From the NCBI GenBank assembly GCA_035079005.1, contig CM068719.1, forward strand, positions 9,504,061 to 9,568,060: a DNA stretch of 64,000 nucleotides, read 5' to 3'. Every line of letters starts with the position of its first letter. The first letter of the stretch is position 1. This DNA is from Fraxinus americana. Its lineage: Eukaryota > Streptophyta > Magnoliopsida > Lamiales > Oleaceae. Position numbers and translations under genes: made by a program. The notes beneath the pieces were generated by a model that worked only from the letters and a program-made list of their open reading frames with translations, was not told where the DNA came from and ran no database searches. Positions 10,338 to 22,345 of the stretch are shown one piece after another.

Positions 10338-13300
10338 ATGGATGGGCAAGGGTCTGATGGAATGATTAAATTAAATTCAACTAATTATTCTATTTGGAAG
10401 TGTATGATGGAAGACTTGCTTTACTGCAAAGATTTATACAAGCCAATTACACGAGGCGATGAAAAATCAGATGATATGACACAAGGTGATTGGAATGTCT
10501 TGCACAGAAAATCGGTTGGCTACATTAGAAGATGGGTCGATCAGAATGTGTTTGAAAGTGTATGTGATGAAACTCTGGCTCATAATCTCTGGAAAAAGCT
10601 AAAGAGCATCTTTGAGAAGAAAACGGCAAGAAACAAAACTGCCTTGATTAGAAGACTTGTCAATCTGAAGTATAAAGATGGAAGCAGCATGGTAGACCAC
10701 ACAAGTCAGTTTCAAAGTATTGTGAACAAGCTGGTTGCCTTGGAATTAAAGCTTGATGATGAGGTTCAAGCTTCTTTACTTCTTAGCTCATTGCCTGAGA
10801 GTTGGGAAACGTTAGTTGTGACAGTTAGCAACTCGGCTCAAGATGGGAAACTAACCATGGATTTGGTTAAAGACAGTCTGTTAAATGAAGATGCAAGAAG
10901 AAAAGAACTAGGTGAATCTTCTTCAGGGGCACTTCTAACAGAGAAGGAAGAAAGAAATGGAAGAAGTCATAACAGAAATTGGCGTGGTCACGGTAAAAAG
11001 GATCACTCTAGAGGGAGATCCAAGTCTAGACCGAGGAAGAATATTACTTGCTATCACTGCAACAAGCCAGGGCATATGATCAAAGAGTGCAGAATTCTGA
11101 AGAGGGAACAAAACAAAGGCAAGAAGAACGAGAATGAGATGAACATAGTTAGCAAGGATGGTGATGTGGAGATTGTCTTCGATAGTGCCAATGTCAACCT
11201 TGTTTGTCAGGATACCGATTGGGTGATTGATTCTGGTGCATCGTATCATGTAACTTCTCATGGTGAGTTTTTCACATCCTACACTAGTGGTGATTTTGGG
11301 AAAGTTAGAATGGGAAACACAGATGTATCCAAGATTGTGGGTATTGGTGATATCTACTTGGAAACTAACATCGGCAACAAGCTAGCACTTAGAGATGTCA
11401 GACATGTCCCAGATATTCGTCTCAACTTGATTTCTACCGGTAAACTTGATGATGAGGGCTTTGATAGTTATCATGGTGGAGGTAAATGGAAGCTTACCAA
11501 AGGCTCTTTAGTGGTTGCCAAGGGAAAGAAAATGAATACTCTTTATTTGACGCAAGCTACACTTTGCAAGGGAGAGGTAAATGCAATTCAGAAGGAGGTC
11601 AACATTGATCTTTGGCATAAGAGGCTCGGTCACATCAGCGAGAAGGGACTTCAAACTCTTGCTAGGAAGAAGCTTATGCCTCAACTACAAGGTATGTCTT
11701 CCCTCAAAACTTGTGATTATTGTATATTAGGGAAGACACATAGAGTTGCATTTAATACACATCCTCCATCTAGAAAGTCAGGTGTTATTGATTTAATACA
11801 TACTGATGTTTGTAGCATGCAAAGTAGAACTCTAGGTGGTGCTCTTTATTTTGTAACATTTATTGATGACCATTCTAGAAAAGTTTGGGTTTTCAATTTG
11901 AAAACTAAAGACCAGGTACTTGATGCTTTCATGAAATTGCATGCCTATGTTGAAAGAGAAACAGGAAGACGATTGAAGTGTGTTAGACCAGACAATGGTG
12001 GTGAGTACAGGGGTCCTTTTGAGAAGTACTACTAGGGTCACGGTATCAGGCTTGAAAAGACAGTAGTGAAAACTCCTCAGCAGAATGGCGTGGCAGAGAG
12101 AATGAATAGAACCATTGAAGAGAGAGTTCGATGTATGCTTTCTCACGCCAAACTACCTAAGCCATTTTGGGGGGAAGCTATGAGAACCGCAGTTGATTTG
12201 ATCAACCTTTCTCCGTCAGTTCCACTTAACGGTGATGTGCCTCAAAGAGTATGGACAAGGAAAGATGTCTCATATGATCACTTAAAAGTTTTCGGCTGCA
12301 AGGCTTATGTTCATATTTTGAAAGATGAGAGATCCAAGCTTGATGATAAGGTAAAGTTGTGTATCTTCTTGGGATATGGTCATGAAGAGTTTGGATACAG
12401 GTTATGGGATCCAGTGGACAAGAAAGTTGTTAGAAGCATAGATGTTGTATTTCTTGAAGATCAGTTTGGTGAAGACGTTGAAGAAACTGATAAGCCAGGA
12501 TCATCTGCTAGTTCATCTATTGATCTGACACCAGTTCCTCCTCCTCCAGTGCATGATGATTATATGGGAAATGATCAAGAAGGCCATGACAATAATAGTG
12601 ATAGAAATGATCAAGTAGATGAAGATGACGACTCTGTTGAAAATGAAGAACCAGAACCTCTACAGATAGGTACTGAAACTCCACAGAGAAGATCTACAAA
12701 GGTGAAACTGCCTTCTACGAGATACCCTCCAACTGAGTATGTGACACTTACTAATGGGGGAGAGCCAGAGACTTATCATGAAGTCATTTCACATGAGAAG
12801 AAAGAAGAGTGGTTACAAGCCATGCAAGATGAGATGAAATCTTTACATGAGAACCACACTTATGATTTGGTGAAGCTACCCAAAGGTAAGAGAGCATTAA
12901 AGAACAGATAGATATATAGATTGAAGATTGAAGAAAATAGCTCACAACCGAGGTACAAGGCAAGGCTAGTTGTGAAGGGGTTCAGTCAGAAAAAAGGCAT
13001 CGACTTTGAAGAAATTTTCTCACCTGTTGTGAAGATGTCATCCATCAGAGTTGTGTTGGGTTTAGTTGCAAACCTGAATCTAGAAGTTGAGCAACTTGAT
13101 GTCAAGACTGCATCTCTCCATGGTGACTTGGAAGAAGAGATCTATATGGAGCAACCTGAAGGATTCAAAGCTCAGGGCAAAAAAGATCTCATTTGCAGGT
13201 TGAGAAAGAGCTTGTACGGTCTCAAGCAAGCACCTAGACAATGGTACATAAATTTTGATTCTTTTATGGAGACTCATGGGCATAGTAGGACAAATTCTGA

Positions 13301-14329
13301 CCATTGTGTATTTGTGAAGAAATTTTCTGATGATGATTTCATCATTCTCTTGTTATATGTGGATGATATGTTGATTGTTGGCCATGATGCAAGTAAGATC
13401 GAGACTTTAAAGAAAGATCTCAGTAAGTCCTTTGCTATGAAGGATTTGGGGTCAGCTAAGCAAATCCTTGGCATGAAGATTGTTCGTGACAGGAAGAACA
13501 AAAGACTTTAGTTATCTCAAGAGAGGTATATTGAGAAAGTTTTAGAGCGGTTTAACATGAGCAAGGCAAAACCGGTAGTATCTCCACTTGCAAGTCATTT
13601 CAAGCTGTGTAGTCAGCAATGTCCTTCAAGTGAGAATGAAAAACAAGATATTATAAAGGTACCGTATGCCTCCGCGATTGGTAGTCTCATGTATGCCATG
13701 GTGTGCACCAGGCCTGATTTAGCTCATGCAGTTGGTGTTGTTAGTCGATTCCTTTCAAATCCAGGAAGAGAGCATTGGGCAGCAGTGAAGTGGATTTTTA
13801 GATATCTCAGAGGTACGTCCAAGATGTGTCTGTGTTTTGGAAAGGGTAAATGTGCACTAGATGGTTTCACCGATGCAGATATGGCAGGTGACATGGATTC
13901 CAGAAAGTCTACTTCTGGTTACCTGATTACTTATGCAGGGGGAGCAGTGTCTTGGCAATCCAGATTACAAAAGTGTGTTGCATTGTCTACAACTGAGGCC
14001 GAGTACATTGCTATCACAGAAGCTTGCAAGGAAGTCTTGTGGATAAGAAGTTCCTACAAGAGTTGGGCCAGAAGCAAGAAAGGTTCATCCTTTACTGTGA
14101 TAGTCAGAGCACCATACACCTCAGTAAGAATTCTTCTTTTCACTCTCGTTCTAAACATATTGATGTTAGATATCATTGGATTCGAGATGTCTTGGAAATG
14201 AAGTTGTTACATATTGAGAAGATCCATACCGATGACAATGGATCGGGTACAATAACGAAGACTCTGACTAGAGATAAGCTTGCTACTTGTAGAGAGATTG
14301 CAGGTATGGGGGAGCCCTATCCCACATGA
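10338..14329 (+). pseudogene. Copia-2 gag-pol polyprotein, three stops and a frameshift
   Basis: The start ATG at 10338 gives MDGQGSDGMIKLNSTNYSIW, a typical copia gag opening. The CCHC knuckle (CYHCNKPGHMIKEC) and protease site (WVIDSGASYH) are intact. Integrase, RT (YVDDML) and RNase H follow. In-frame TAG codons stand at 12033-12035, 12909-12911 and 13509-13511; the last two sit where relatives have tryptophan (R-W-VYRLK and L-W-LSQE contexts). Near 14042-14048 one base is lost, so the end of RNase H (LYCDSQSTIHLSKN) continues in another frame to the TGA at 14327-14329. All domains are present and collinear. Confidence 0.92.
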
Positions 14330-14345
14330 AGTGGAAGGGGAGATT
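14329..14345 (+). other. Copia-2 polypurine tract
   Basis: AAGTGGAAGGGGAGATT directly precedes the 3' LTR and overlaps the end of the pol frame. Confidence 0.8.
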
Positions 14346-15053
14346 TGTTGGGTTAAGTCCACTTTAATGTGGGCTTGGGGCTTTGATAAAAGCCCAAGAC
14401 AATCAAATAAAGCCCAAAACAAAACAAAACATAATTGTGCATAAGTGGAGGTGTGTTTAGGCGGTTATAGACACACAAACACATTCAAGCTGAAAACCGA
14501 CAGAAGAAAACAGAGAAGCAAAACAGGGGAGAAGAGAAAAGGGTAGGAAGAGAGGTTGTTTGTAAGATTCAACGGTGGATCCTTCTCCGATCTTTCTCAA
14601 ATTTCAGTATATCATTGTCGACAACTCAAGCTACGTATCTACCGGTTTGGATCGTCGATTCCCTTCTTGTACTGTTTCATCTGTCGAGAGTTCCAAACCT
14701 TTAGTTTGATGTATATTTGTTGAAATCCACTTTTGTGTGAAGCTTGTGATTTTTGAATGTACCTCTAGTATTATCTAGAGAGAAACTTGTGTAACCCATT
14801 ATTTTATAGTGGAGGTTTGAGTGTGGGTGGTTTACTGTCACCTCGTGGTTTTTTCCCTTCGCCTTGGAGGTTTTCCACGTGAACAATTGGTGTGTTGTTT
14901 TTCTGTGATTACTTGGTGCATATTAGTTTATTTTCTTGATTGATTTATCATCCATTTTTGACACACGAAGAGGGAAAAATATCATTTTGCTGTGGCTAGT
15001 TTTTGTTGTTACAGAGCTCAGGTTTCTTTGTGTTGTTGTAGTTTTTCCCAACA
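14346..15053 (+). repeat. Copia-2 3' LTR
   Basis: The 708-bp partner of the 5' LTR, followed by the AAAAT target duplication. Length is fully conserved between the two LTRs, so no indels have accumulated. Confidence 0.95.
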
Positions 15054-15558
15054 AAAATAACTAGGGAACCCTGATGTTCACTTTAGATCTGAAAAGCAAG
15101 AAAGTTTTTATTGTTCTTAAAGAAATTGATAATTTTCCTCTTATTCAATAATGGAGAAATCATACAAAATAAATAGTAGAGAGATCATAATCTCAGCCTC
15201 TAATTATGGGATATGATAAAATCTTTCTAAACTAATTCCTTTTAAGTAAGGAAAATAACTAATTTAAGAAAACTAGGAATTTGGGTAACAACCTACCCAA
15301 ATCCTTTATTGAAGAAAATAATAATTAGCTAAATCCCTAGAATCATGTGCCTTAATTACATAGATATTTCTGAATTTCTACGATTCTTTATAGTTCTCCA
15401 AAGGTTGACCGTATAACAAAGAAAAGAGCAGAAGAAGTCGAAAGCTAAAGTGTCTCCGAGTAAAGTATAAACATATATTTATGTATATCACTCCTAACCC
15501 ACACAAGACACATACTATAAGTGAAGCTCGTAGCAAGGATCCCATAAGAAACCTTTAC
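15054..15558. other. AT-rich intron remnant
   Basis: Sequence between Copia-2 and the 30-codon RPAP3-like exon. I see no coding motif, RNA gene or repeat. Confidence 0.6.
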
Positions 15559-16257
15559 AGTCCCCAAAACAGCGCCCACATCAGATCTGTGGGTTCTCAG
15601 GCTACTGCTTTCGACTTCCACGAATGTCTTCGCTGGAAGTTCTCTATCCTGTTTACCAATTTTCAAATTTCAAGAAAATAAAATAGACATCATCCAGAAA
15701 AAGCAGTGCTATAAGATATAACCATAGTATAAGATGGAAAAATAATAACTATATTTTAGTCCCTGAAACAACCACTTAAAAATAAACCTTCTCATAATTT
15801 AAATATTTCCCAGGCAAACAACAACAAAATATTGCCCGTAGATATGCTACCAATTTGTAGTGTTCATGGCAAACCAAATTTCTTATCGCCAAAAAGTAGC
15901 ATCAGGACATTCCTTAACATCACCAAAGATATCATGCTCCTGTTTGGTTTAGATAAAAAAAAAACAAATTTTTAGTAGAATTTGATAAAAGTTGATGGAA
16001 TGTGTGGTTGAAAAGTATTGGATCCCATAAAATGTATGGTTAAAATTAAGTGTTAACTTTGAATTGAAATGTAATCCACTTTTTTTAGTGGAACCAAACG
16101 GGCTATATTCTTTCAGCAGGTACCTAATCAAAAGTTAGACCCCATAGAAGCCTTAACGGAACCCAAGTCATGATACTTTTGCTTCAGAGTCAACTAATTC
16201 TTCAGAAGATAACTGTTAAATCAAAAACCAAAATAAGTTAACCCCAGTTGTTCAGAC

Positions 16258-16422
16258 CTCGGAATTATCCTTCCGAATCTCATCCACTCCTCCAGCAGCA
16301 TAACTCGTCGAGACAGATTGGACCTTGTGAATAGATTTGCTCTTGTCCACCTTTAACTCTCTCACTCTTTGTACTCCTCGTGAAGAGCCTCCAGCTGCCC
16401 TAGAAGTCTTCTTAAGAATCTC
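16258..16422 (-). pseudogene. RPAP3: RPAP3-like linker exon, still open
   Basis: A 55-codon open exon bounded by CTGCAG before and GAG-GT after. It starts EILKKTSRAAGGSSRG, continuing the preceding exon's LLEK as in RPAP3 relatives. The next exon (15559-15648, 30 codons, DRELPAKTFVEVESSS) is also open and correctly bordered. These two show no lesion, so decay of the gene is recent or uneven. Confidence 0.65.
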
Positions 16423-17949
16423 CTGCAGAGTACATATAATGACAACAGATAATAAAAGATACAGAAAAAGAAACAGCAGCAGCATAAAGTGTCTAGAAGT
16501 AGACTTTAGCAAGAACCAAAAACAATGGGCTCAGAGATGAAGCCTTTACAGCACTTAAGCTACACTAAATACCTTGGAGTTTTACAGCCTCCACATGATC
16601 AAAAAGAAGCTCCGGAACAGTAAAGGTCGAACGAATAGAAACTATGGCACATGCATCTAAGCAATTGTAATAGATATTTCTCACTTCACATAGTACAACA
16701 GTCAAGACACATGTTCTTCCTTCATCCAACAGGTCACCCTAATATCCCACAAACACTATTCCTGCTTCTTCACTACCAAGAAATTCTACTTTTCGTCCTC
16801 TTTGAGCATAAAACGTTACCCATACTGAAGCTTCATAACCCAATACCTTCCCATATTTTCAGCAATTGACCTTGGCATGAACAGCCCTAAATGGCCTTCC
16901 CATTGCTGTCTATAATTGAGGGGCTTAGAGGCCTCTGCCTTACATATATACATAAACTGTATGCCATAAGGCTTATAAGATACTGACCTTATGCTTAACC
17001 AACATAAGTTTGAGAACACTTCTGTTTCCTAAGTTTTACCTGAAACAAAATAATGAAATATGTACAGCGTACTTTATGATGTTCTTCTATGAAAATGTTT
17101 CAGATTTAGGCACAGAAGTGTGATTGTGCACAAAAAGTCTACACAGAAATTGAGCCAAGAAACAGATGTACTATTCTTGTAGATTAGCTTTCCTCAACTC
17201 CAATTTCAAAAGAAAGTTTCCAAGAATCGGCCAAATGAATTTTTAACTTTATGATTGATTCCTATAGTTATGAAAAATAATTATACAAAATGCACTAAGG
17301 AGGCCATAGATATATTTCTTTTTTCCTCTTATGTACTCAGAACAGGGAAAGAACTTTCTTATGTATACGTAACGGTTATGTATACTTAACGATCTTAATA
17401 CAAAACCAATCGAGCAATGAATTTTATGACCTCATTCTCCATCTGCTAGGTTACATATTAATAGAAGCCAAGATTTTCAACTCCTAAATGTACGGATTTC
17501 TCCAGCTCAAAAAAGAATTCAATATCCTAATTCCTCGTTTAATCTTCTCAACACAGTTTTAAGCTATCCATAACCCATCCAATATATTAGCAAGGCATGT
17601 TTCCCCTTAGTGTTGCAAATGACATATAGATCGTGCTTCGAGTTTCTCTACTATCCTCTACGGATATAATTGTAGATGCCATAAGTTAAGACTAATATGC
17701 AGTTCTTCATGTTAATAATTAGCAACATAAACTTACATTCCACACATTTTAAAATAAGCCATGCACCATAACCATAGAATCCCTGCAGATGCCCAAAGGT
17801 GCCTTGGGACCATCATATTAAGCGGTAAAAACAATTCTGACTTTTGACCCAGCCATGAGGGCAATGCTCAAACTTTCTACTATGAACCAATAAATATATC
17901 AAAACTATGAAACAATAGCATTCAGACCCGGCTAAGATAGGATCTATAC
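16423..17949. other. Intron of the RPAP3 relic
   Basis: About 1.5 kb between two exons whose protein sequences join directly (LLEK then EILKK), so no exon is expected. Nothing structured was seen. Confidence 0.6.
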
Positions 17950-18495
17950 CTTCTCCAACAAAAATTTGACTTCCGCATGCTGCTTCTTGATCTCTTGATT
18001 GTGTGGCTCCAATCTCAAAGTGAATGCAGCATCTGCATTTGGCTATAATTATTTGAAAAATGATGGTTGTACACCATGCCATAGCGGGGGCCCACCATGA
18101 ATAAAAAATTTGTGGCCCCCTCTATGTGAGGGGAGTGTACAAGCATGGTATACATGTAGCAGAGTTCTAATTATTTCAGCCAGAGCGTATGAGAAAATTT
18201 ATTGAAAAGATGTTTTAGTTTTAACATATCAATTTGGCTCTACCGTCAATGGATTCTTTCAGTTTTGCAAGTTCTTATATGCCTTTATGTAAATTTAAGG
18301 CCTCCGTACAGTCATTCTCAGCCTCCTGGAATCTAATAAATAAATAAGAAAAATATTGTCTTGTTCATTGCAAAATTCATAAATCATATGTAGAATAAAT
18401 AGAAAATACATCCTGATTTTGACATAAGCCACTGCCCTGTTTGCATAAGCTACTGCAGTTGGTGAGAAAGCAATGTTCCTAGAGTAGCAGTCTAT
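17950..18495 (-). pseudogene. RPAP3: RPAP3-like TPR exons (three exons)
   Basis: These exons hold the recognisable TPR part. The exon at 18412-18495 reads through a TPR helix (SPTAVAYANRAVAY). The exon at 18245-18332 starts FQEAENDCTEALNL, then loses blocks: a remnant YIKAY is in another frame and a TAA follows, before the frame recovers at LKESIDG. The exon at 17950-18032 is clean, with AG before it and GT after it. The damage in the middle exon would destroy the TPR groove that binds the HSP90 tail. Confidence 0.7.
18068..18154. repeat. Small hairpin MITE-like element in RPAP3 intron
   Basis: Outer arms TGTACACCATGC (18068-18079) and GCATGGTATACA (18143-18154) pair at 11 of 12 positions. 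Inside, GGGGGCCCACC and GTGGCCCCC form a GC-rich stem around an AT loop. The core and the flanking ACATGTAGCA recall the larger hairpin element at 38317-38565, so the two may be one family. Confidence 0.5.
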
Positions 18496-18936
18496 TCGAG
18501 TAACTACCTTTTCTCAAATGGCTCCACACAAATGGACGTTTTCAATAGTGAGCGACCCAGACAAATTCGTTAAATGTCCCATTGGGCTCTAGAATTGATC
18601 AATTCTGTACCGTGTTAGTTTGAGGCCAACTAGTCTGATCCCATTCAAGCAAACAAATTATTCAACATAGGAATTTTTCTGAACAGTAAAGATCCACAAA
18701 TCATTCTGAGACTATATAATTTACATATGCTTAGGTGGAAATATCCAAACCAAAAACACCTTAAGATAGGTCAATTCATGGTTTAAACAACTCTATTTCC
18801 ACTACGCTTTGTCTAAATATGAAATCTTGGTCTTGAGTCCCTGCTACATTATAAAAGCATAGTTACATAGTACAAACAAGGCCGACACAAACTTGCTGCA
18901 GGTGCTACTATTAGCATCAAGAGCAAGTCAACCAAA

Positions 18937-21900
18937 TCAACAAGCAGACAGAGGTTGTGTCTTCTCGTGTATTGCCTTGTAGCACTGAAGGCTGCAAAGA
19001 GGGAGGTTCGACTCAGAATCTCGATACTTGTATGCATTTGAACACGAAGGGCCGGCACATTTCTCACGTGGGGGAGGATAACTGGTAGTCCACATCAAAA
19101 ACCAAATCAGCAAGCAAAACATAAGATTGGCCACACAAAATATGAACTTTCACCTCTCGCACAGAGAGGCTGCACTACTCAATCCAGCATGGAACATTGT
19201 CTGGCTAAACTTGAAAATAAGAGAACATTACTTGCTCGCTCAGCATACTTAAAAACTAGTAAACATCGGTTCCAAGAAATCATATCTTCTACTTAGACTT
19301 TACCGAGAAGCCTAAGCCCTTGTGAAAGAAGCTGTTTGAGGAACAAATGGACCAATTCCTACTTCAAGAACAAGTCTAACATAAAGAAATTGCGCACTTT
19401 TATCATGATATAAAAAGTAATCATGTGTCTTGAAGTCTTTCAACCTATTGAAACCAAATTAAGTGGAAATAAATTGCATCCAATAAGATTTGAGCCTATA
19501 TCAAAAAGATTTAGAAAACAACAGTATTGTCCAGTCTAAAAGTAACTTTTTATTTCCAAACACATTTGGATCAGTTGTTTTTCTGCAATAAGAGAATGCT
19601 TGGCTAAGCTTAAAAAGTAAAGTTGCTTTAAAGTAACTTTTTTGTCCCCAAACATGCTCGTATATTAAAGAAAAAATTTACTTTTTTGAAAGTAAATTTT
19701 ACTCGGTGTTAAAATAAGTAACTTTTGTTTCTAACTTTCACCAATAAAACAAATGAAGTATTTTAAATTACTTGTTTACTTATAAGTAGACTTTTTAAGC
19801 TTAGCCAAACATGCTCACAATAAAAAAAAATTACTTATTTTGAAGTAATTCTTATCTTCTTGTCAATATAACTTATTTTCGATTTCATTCAAAAATTTAT
19901 TTACTCATAAATGAACTTTTTAAGCTGAGTGAAACATGCTCTAGATCATAATTAGTGTGCTGGATCATGCCACTGTATAATACATATGAATTATTCACAC
20001 TATATTGCTCAAAATAAAGTACTTTATTACCTGAAATGCTTGGGTTTGAATATACTTGGGAGGCCAATATCGTCGGGAAATGTCACAGTTGTCCCTGAAG
20101 GACCCATGACCCATCTAACAACATTTGATGCAACTGCGGCATTGGCAGCCTTCTCCTGCATTATTTTACATGACTAGGATAAACAAAAGGAAAATCTATT
20201 GTGCCATATGAAATATAGTATCTATGTACATCTTGTCACCTGTGCTAACTCCTCTTTCTGTTTCTTAATTTTCTCTTCTCGTCGTTTTCTACTGGAATCT
20301 TGACCCAGGATTTTCCTAATTGCTTCGGCCTGTCAATTCCAGGAATGTTTATCAGTAAATCATATCATAATACAATCCATCCTCCAGAGGATGTAAACAT
20401 AGATTCTTTAAGGTAAAAATTGTCACAGTATACATATAAAAGTAAACAAACAAGTATATGCAGGAAATGGAAAGTACACCTCAGACTCACGAGCGGCCTT
20501 CTCATTTTGTATCCTACGCCTTTGAGCAGCCTCAGATCTTTTAAGTTGATGTTCAATTTCAGAGAGTTTCTCCTTTTGCTCTGTGGACCAAACCAACCAC
20601 ATACCATAAGCAAGAAGTGGACTCAGATATCTAAGGACGCAATGTCACTTAATGAGTTCAACAGGAAGGAATGCTCACTTCTTGGAGGGGCGGGAGGTAA
20701 CCCGTTGGGAAACTCAATAATATTTGCACCTGAACTCATGGAGATGTCTCTACCCTTTTTAATGGCCTGTAGGCGTGTAGTTATTGCCCTTTCCCCCTTA
20801 AAGGATACCGAGACATCAAATGACTCCTTTAATTGTTTTTTCTTCTTGGGTTCTAGCTCACCATCAGATACCGACTCTTCCTCTTCTGCATAGTCGGTGT
20901 CTTCAGATACTCTATCTGGTCTGGGTTTCTTAATCTCTTTGCTTGAACTCGAAAAATTATAGTCTCTAAAACCTACATCATACCCATCAACGTCTCTTTC
21001 CATTACCCCAGAAATCTTCCTAAGTTTCTGTGCCCTTGGTTCGACTCCATACTCTGTATTATGAGAAGCTGACATTCTAGATGTTTTGAGCTTTTGAAGA
21101 TACCGAATTTCATCATCGTCTTCTTCTTCTTCTTCAGATGCTTCATCAAATGAACTTTTTCTAGAGACATACTTGTTTTCTCGAGTTCGCCCATATTTAT
21201 CAGCTTCCATGATCGCTCCTTGGGAAGAACTCACTTTCCCAAAACTAAAACCACTTCTAGAGAAATCTTTCCATGGCACACCCAACAAGCCACCTTTCTC
21301 ATCTCTAACAAGCGAACCATCCTTTATTAAATTGTCCTGTACAAATGAAGAAAGATAGGATCAGTACAAACCCAACATTTTAGGCATAAATGTACCACCT
21401 AGAAGAAAAGTTGCTCTAATTTACAAGGGGCATTTTCCAATAGATGCCAGGATAGAAACTTCATATCGTAATGCAGTACAGGATCCCAAATCCATGTGGA
21501 GCAGAAAAATTCAGTTTTACAGACAGAAAAAAGAGAAAAATAGTACTCACAGATGTGAATATTCTAACTAAAACACTAACGAAAGCAATCAAATCAGATA
21601 GCATCATTTGTCTCGAGAACGTATTAGAGGTTTTTCATTCTCATTCAGTGAATGTAGCAAGAATAAAAACCCAGTTGGAGCTAGAAACTGCACTGGTATT
21701 CATTTTTAATAGTGAGAAGCATAAGAGCCATATGATAACGATAGTTTCACTGACAGAAAGAACGAATACCTGAAGACTCAGTTTATGACAAGGATATACG
21801 GCATCTGAGTTTGAAGACTTAGCTGAAGAAGTTCCAGCCACAGAGGATCCATCAGAGCTAGATTTTGAATGTATTGTACGTGTAACACCCCCAACCTTGA

Positions 21901-22345
21901 GTCTTACTTTATTGACTTTGTTTTCATTTCCAGTTCCATCTGATGATAGCCCAGAATTGTTACCACTTATAATTTCACTTATTTTCTCGTCTTTCATTTT
22001 CGCGCTCTTCCAGTAGTTATCATCTTCACTAGACTTCATAAGCTCTTTCAGGTCTCCAAATCCTCCATCTTCATCATTGTTTTTCAGGACAGTTTCAGCT
22101 TCAGTAAGGCTAGTATACGATGCCCTTGAAATGCAATGATTCAAATTAAGTTCCTTCCTCCAAGGTATAGCATCATGATCAGCACTGTCATCACTCAGGG
22201 CATCATTGAGGTGATCTGATGGCAGAGAATCATGGTAATCCTGAGGAGACTGAGATTCATTTGAAGGACGACGATTCATATTACTCCTCCTCCTCCTCAC
22301 AGTTCTGGACATACTACTATTCCCGAAACCTCCAAAGTTATCCAT
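18937..22345 (-). CDS. PAPA-1-like / HIT zinc finger protein (INO80 subunit B-like)
   Basis: Exons (gene order): 21770-22345, 20679-21336, 20480-20580, 20240-20329, 20031-20155, 18937-19081. They join in frame with GT/AG borders to 1695 nt, 564 aa plus a TGA stop. Residues 1-410 are acidic and Ser/Lys-rich with few fixed motifs (start MDNFGGFGNSSMSRTVRRRR). Residues about 412-505 form a basic helical PAPA-1-like region (EAAQRRRIQNEKAARESE; RKRREEKIKKQKEELAQ). Residues about 517-564 hold the HIT zinc finger (CAGPSC, CSLQC, then H in YKAIHEK). In relatives this pairing marks the IES2/INO80B subunit of the INO80 chromatin remodeller, acting in the nucleus. The start at 22345 was preferred to an in-frame ATG five codons upstream because relatives begin M-x-NFG. 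No lesion was seen. Confidence 0.85.
19592..19816. repeat. MITE with 27-bp terminal inverted repeats, in last intron
   Basis: The left end starts GAGAATGCTTGGCTAAGCTT and the right end, reversed, starts GAGCATGTTTGGCTAAGCTT. About 24 of 27 bases match. The core is AT-rich with short TTACTT/AAGTAA repeats. CAATAA flanks both sides, directly on the left and one base away on the right, so a target duplication is possible but not exact. It lies in the intron just before the HIT-finger exon. Confidence 0.65.
19817..19941. repeat. Partial second copy of the intronic MITE
   Basis: Directly after the MITE, a 125-bp block repeats its right half and ends in a degenerate copy of the terminal repeat (TTTTTAAGCTGAGTGAAACA then TGCTC). 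It looks like a tandem partial duplication. Confidence 0.45.

Larger units (their letters stand above)
9579..15053 (+). mobile_element. Copia-2: complete Ty1/copia LTR retrotransposon (Tnt1-like)
   Basis: A 5475-bp element with equal 708-bp LTRs that start TGTTGGG and end CCAACA. The 5-bp target duplication AAAAT is exact (9574-9578 and 15054-15058). Primer site, gag-pol and purine tract are all in place. It lies in a large intron of the RPAP3 relic, on the opposite strand. LTRs differ at about 16 positions by eye (about 2.3%). The polyprotein resembles the tobacco Tnt1 type. It is inactive: three TAG stops and one frameshift. Confidence 0.95.
7309..18495 (-). pseudogene. RPAP3: RPAP3-like TPR co-chaperone pseudogene, 5' truncated
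   Basis: RPAP3/TPR proteins bring HSP90 to RNA polymerase II and PIKK assembly (R2TP complex). Minus-strand exons recognised in order are 18412-18495, 18245-18332, 17950-18032, 16258-16422, 15559-15648 and 7309-7469. They give a TPR region (CYSRNIAFSPTAVAYANR; LRLEPHNQEIKKQHAEVK), a linker and the start of the RPAP3 C-terminal domain (QELAARAADLTRAEAAK). Most exons still have AG and GT borders. Three things argue for a dead gene. The second TPR exon has internal deletions and a stop. A TAG at 7350-7352 falls where the family has the tyrosine of AYQFEVSW. No N-terminal exons occur before the neighbouring gene ends. Copia-2 lies in the 15.5-7.5 kb intron. A processed copy is excluded because introns remain. 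Confidence 0.75.
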
